Part shown: positions 5,000 to 6,546 of the stretch, piece by piece
Position numbering within the stretch: the first letter of the stretch is position 1
Layout of the letters: each line of letters starts with the position of its first letter
Source of the DNA: Myxococcales bacterium
GTDB taxonomy: Bacteria > Myxococcota_A > Polyangia > Polyangiales > Houyiibacteriaceae
Length of the DNA stretch: 6,546 bases
Assembly: GCA_030622585.1 (NCBI GenBank)
Contig: JAUXFZ010000146.1
Coordinates: 1-6,546, forward strand
Direction: 5' to 3'
Notes under the pieces: generated by a model
What the model was told of the DNA's origin: nothing
Database searches by the model: none
The model's input: only the letters and a program-made list of their open reading frames with translations
Translations under genes and position numbers: made by a program

Positions 5000-6546
5000 A
5001 TGCGGCCTCGCCCCCGGCCGGGATCAACGATAAAACCAAGCTGGATGCGAGCGGCGGGCGCAATCACTGGGCTTTTGGTCCTTGGTACTTTTGTAATTCC
5101 AGGCACCTACGCGCCGAACACAGATCTCATCTCAGACACGCGGGGTCCCCTTGGCACCGTAGCCGCACCCTCCGGGGAGCCCGATGCGGGGTTCGCGACA
5201 CTCGACGGGCGAATCTACGACGAAGGGGGGCGGCCTCTCGAGGGGGCAACCATCTCGCTCGCCGGAAGCGGGTTTTGGCCCGCTCGCACCATCCGGAGCC
5301 AGGCGGACGGGCGCTTTCATTGGCCAGACATCCCGGCTGGGATCTATGAGCTCCGAGCGTCCAGCGGGGAGCTGGTCGCTCCTCCTGTGGAGGGACTGAT
5401 CCTGGACGCGGGGGCCCGCCGCGCTTTCGGGATACAGCTCGCAAGGGGATGGACCCTGGTCGGTCAGATCGTCGATGCCCACACCGAACGGGCGATCTCC
5501 GACGCGGAGGTGACGGTCGCCACCGGTGTGCTCGGACTTCACAGCCGTCGCACCTGGAGCGACGGCCGTGGGCGATTCGAGCTTTCCGGGGTCGTCGGTG
5601 ACGACCATAGCTTGTACGTCGTCGCGAACGGGTACGTCTCGGCCGGGCCTCTGCGGCGCAGTCCGGACGAGCCAGTGATGAGGGTTCGGCTCGAGCGCGC
5701 CTCTCGCATCGAAGGTCGCGTCCTCGACGAGCGAGGCTTGGGAGTCGCAGGGGCTCTCATCCGCGCGTTTGCTGAAGGACACTTGCGTGTGGCTGCACCT
5801 GGCCCCGGCGACTCACTCGGGGTGACTTCGGGACCTGTTCCACCGATCTCGGCCCGAGGGGCCGGGATGCTCGCGTTCGTCCAGCAGGTCACGACTGGCC
5901 ACGACGGCGCGTTCGCCCTGCCGAACTTGCGTCCCGGTCCATACACGATCGCAGCGAGCCACGACGACTTTGCGCCGGCAGAATCCGAGCGCGTGCACGT
6001 CGGCCCTGGCGCAACCCGTTCGAACGTCGCCATCACCATGCGCTCTGGCGCGGAGCTCGCCGGCCGCGTTGTCGATGAGCGCGGCAGTGGCCTCGAAGGC
6101 ATCCCCGTCGAGCTTCGGACCCCGACGGACCGGTTTCCACGAATGTCCGTGACCGGGTCGGACGGGTCGTTTTCGTTCCGAGGCGTGCGCGGTGAGGTCA
6201 GCGTGACGGCTCTGCCGTACGATCTACCTCCCGTCCGCGAGTCGCTCGTGATCGAAGAGGGGGGACGCGTCACTGTCGAGCTCGCGCTATCGAGCGCGCT
6301 CTACACCCTGCGCGGACGCGTCGTGGACGAACGAGGCTTCGGGGTGAGCGGCGCGTTGCTCACCGTTTCGGCGACAAGCCCTCAAACGCCGATCCAGCGG
6401 ACCGCGAAGTCCGATTCCGACGGGACTTTCTCGGTTCCTGCCCTGCCGGAGCCTCCCTTCGAACTCAGCGCCGAGCATCCCGCGTTCAGCCCGGTCCGGA
6501 TCTCGGAGATCGAAATCTTGGACGGCGTACGCGTCGTGATGTCATC
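5000..6546 (+). CDS. Exported protein with tandem carboxypeptidase-regulatory-like repeats (3' end missing)
   Basis: Open from ATG 5000 to the right edge, giving 515 complete codons. A basic N-terminus (MRPRPRPG) and a hydrophobic stretch, residues ~17-33 (RAAGAITGLLVLGTFVI), followed by GTYA at 35-38, look like a signal peptide or membrane anchor; A38 is a possible cleavage site. After a linker come about five copies of a carboxypeptidase D regulatory-like (transthyretin-like, beta-sandwich) domain: ~68-150, 152-236, 237-352, 353-436 and 437 to the edge. Each starts with a G(R/Q)(V/I).D strand and carries a DG.F motif followed by strands such as PGPYTIAASH. Repeat 3 has an extra Gly/Pro-rich loop (~265-300). 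Such domains usually act in adhesion or protein-protein contacts on the cell surface; I see no catalytic motif. A second in-frame ATG (5045) would keep the hydrophobic stretch and is an alternative start. The actual function is unknown. Confidence 0.88.
   Translation, partial: MRPRPRPGSTIKPSWMRAAGAITGLLVLGTFVIPGTYAPNTDLISDTRGPLGTVAAPSGEPDAGFATLDGRIYDEGGRPLEGATISLAGSGFWPARTIRSQADGRFHWPDIPAGIYELRASSGELVAPPVEGLILDAGARRAFGIQLARGWTLVGQIVDAHTERAISDAEVTVATGVLGLHSRRTWSDGRGRFELSGVVGDDHSLYVVANGYVSAGPLRRSPDEPVMRVRLERASRIEGRVLDERGLGVAGALIRAFAEGHLRVAAPGPGDSLGVTSGPVPPISARGAGMLAFVQQVTTGHDGAFALPNLRPGPYTIAASHDDFAPAESERVHVGPGATRSNVAITMRSGAELAGRVVDERGSGLEGIPVELRTPTDRFPRMSVTGSDGSFSFRGVRGEVSVTALPYDLPPVRESLVIEEGGRVTVELALSSALYTLRGRVVDERGFGVSGALLTVSATSPQTPIQRTAKSDSDGTFSVPALPEPPFELSAEHPAFSPVRISEIEILDGVRVVMS
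5201..6546 (+). repeat. Five protein-level beta-domain repeats with DERG signature
   Basis: Repeat units inside the plus-strand gene start near 5201, 5453, 5708, 6056 and 6308. The opening motifs are LDGRIYDEGGRPLEGA, LVGQIVDAHTERAISDA, IEGRVLDERGLGVAGA, LAGRVVDERGSGLEGI and LRGRVVDERGFGVSGA. Units 3-5 are the most alike at protein level but use different synonymous codons, so they are diverged domain copies rather than a recent DNA duplication. Confidence 0.75.

Noticed and set aside
5132..6273. Two long minus-strand open frames (216 and 244 codons)
   Set aside because: They lie opposite the repeat protein, which has a signal peptide and repeated domain motifs on the plus strand. The minus-strand translations are Pro/Arg/Ser-rich with no domain.

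Overview
The window is GC-rich, densely packed bacterial DNA. Gene content suggests a Gram-negative deltaproteobacterial or myxobacterial-type genome (Myxococcota-like): a long PrkA-type AAA+ kinase, two short lipoprotein genes and a secreted protein built of carboxypeptidase-regulatory-like repeats. This placement is inference from gene style only. There is no sign of rRNA, tRNA, CRISPR or an insertion sequence.

Layout. At the left edge (1-301, +) lies the C-terminal end of a class I-type polyphosphate kinase 2. It runs tail-to-tail into a five-gene block on the minus strand, which is transcribed from about 4939 down to 321. In transcription order the block holds: rpmB (ribosomal protein L28, zinc-ribbon form); an S4-domain RluC/RluD-type pseudouridine synthase overlapping the end of rpmB; an unknown probable lipoprotein; a His-rich lipoprotein with a C-terminal domain resembling the N-terminal domain of DsbD; and a 749-residue PrkA-family AAA+ protein kinase. 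The last two are separated by one base, with the kinase's ribosome binding site inside the lipoprotein's final codons, so they are probably translationally coupled.

A 60-base divergent intergenic region (4940-4999) separates rpmB from a plus-strand gene that runs off the right edge (5000-6546). That gene encodes an exported protein of at least 515 residues made of about five beta-sandwich repeats with a recurring DERG motif. It is easy to miss because it has no stop codon in the window and long antisense open frames lie across it. The intergenic region holds a perfect 6-bp inverted repeat overlapping a minimal ATG-TAG start-stop unit with a good Shine-Dalgarno sequence, in frame with the downstream gene.

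Functionally the block mixes ribosome genes (L28, rRNA or tRNA pseudouridylation) with an envelope-to-cytoplasm pair (periplasmic-side thiol/His lipoprotein plus a stress-type AAA+ kinase). The lipoprotein-PrkA pairing is the most interesting association here. The usual PrkA partners (the YeaH/DUF444 and SpoVR families) are absent from the window. No complete unknown defence or mobile system was found.
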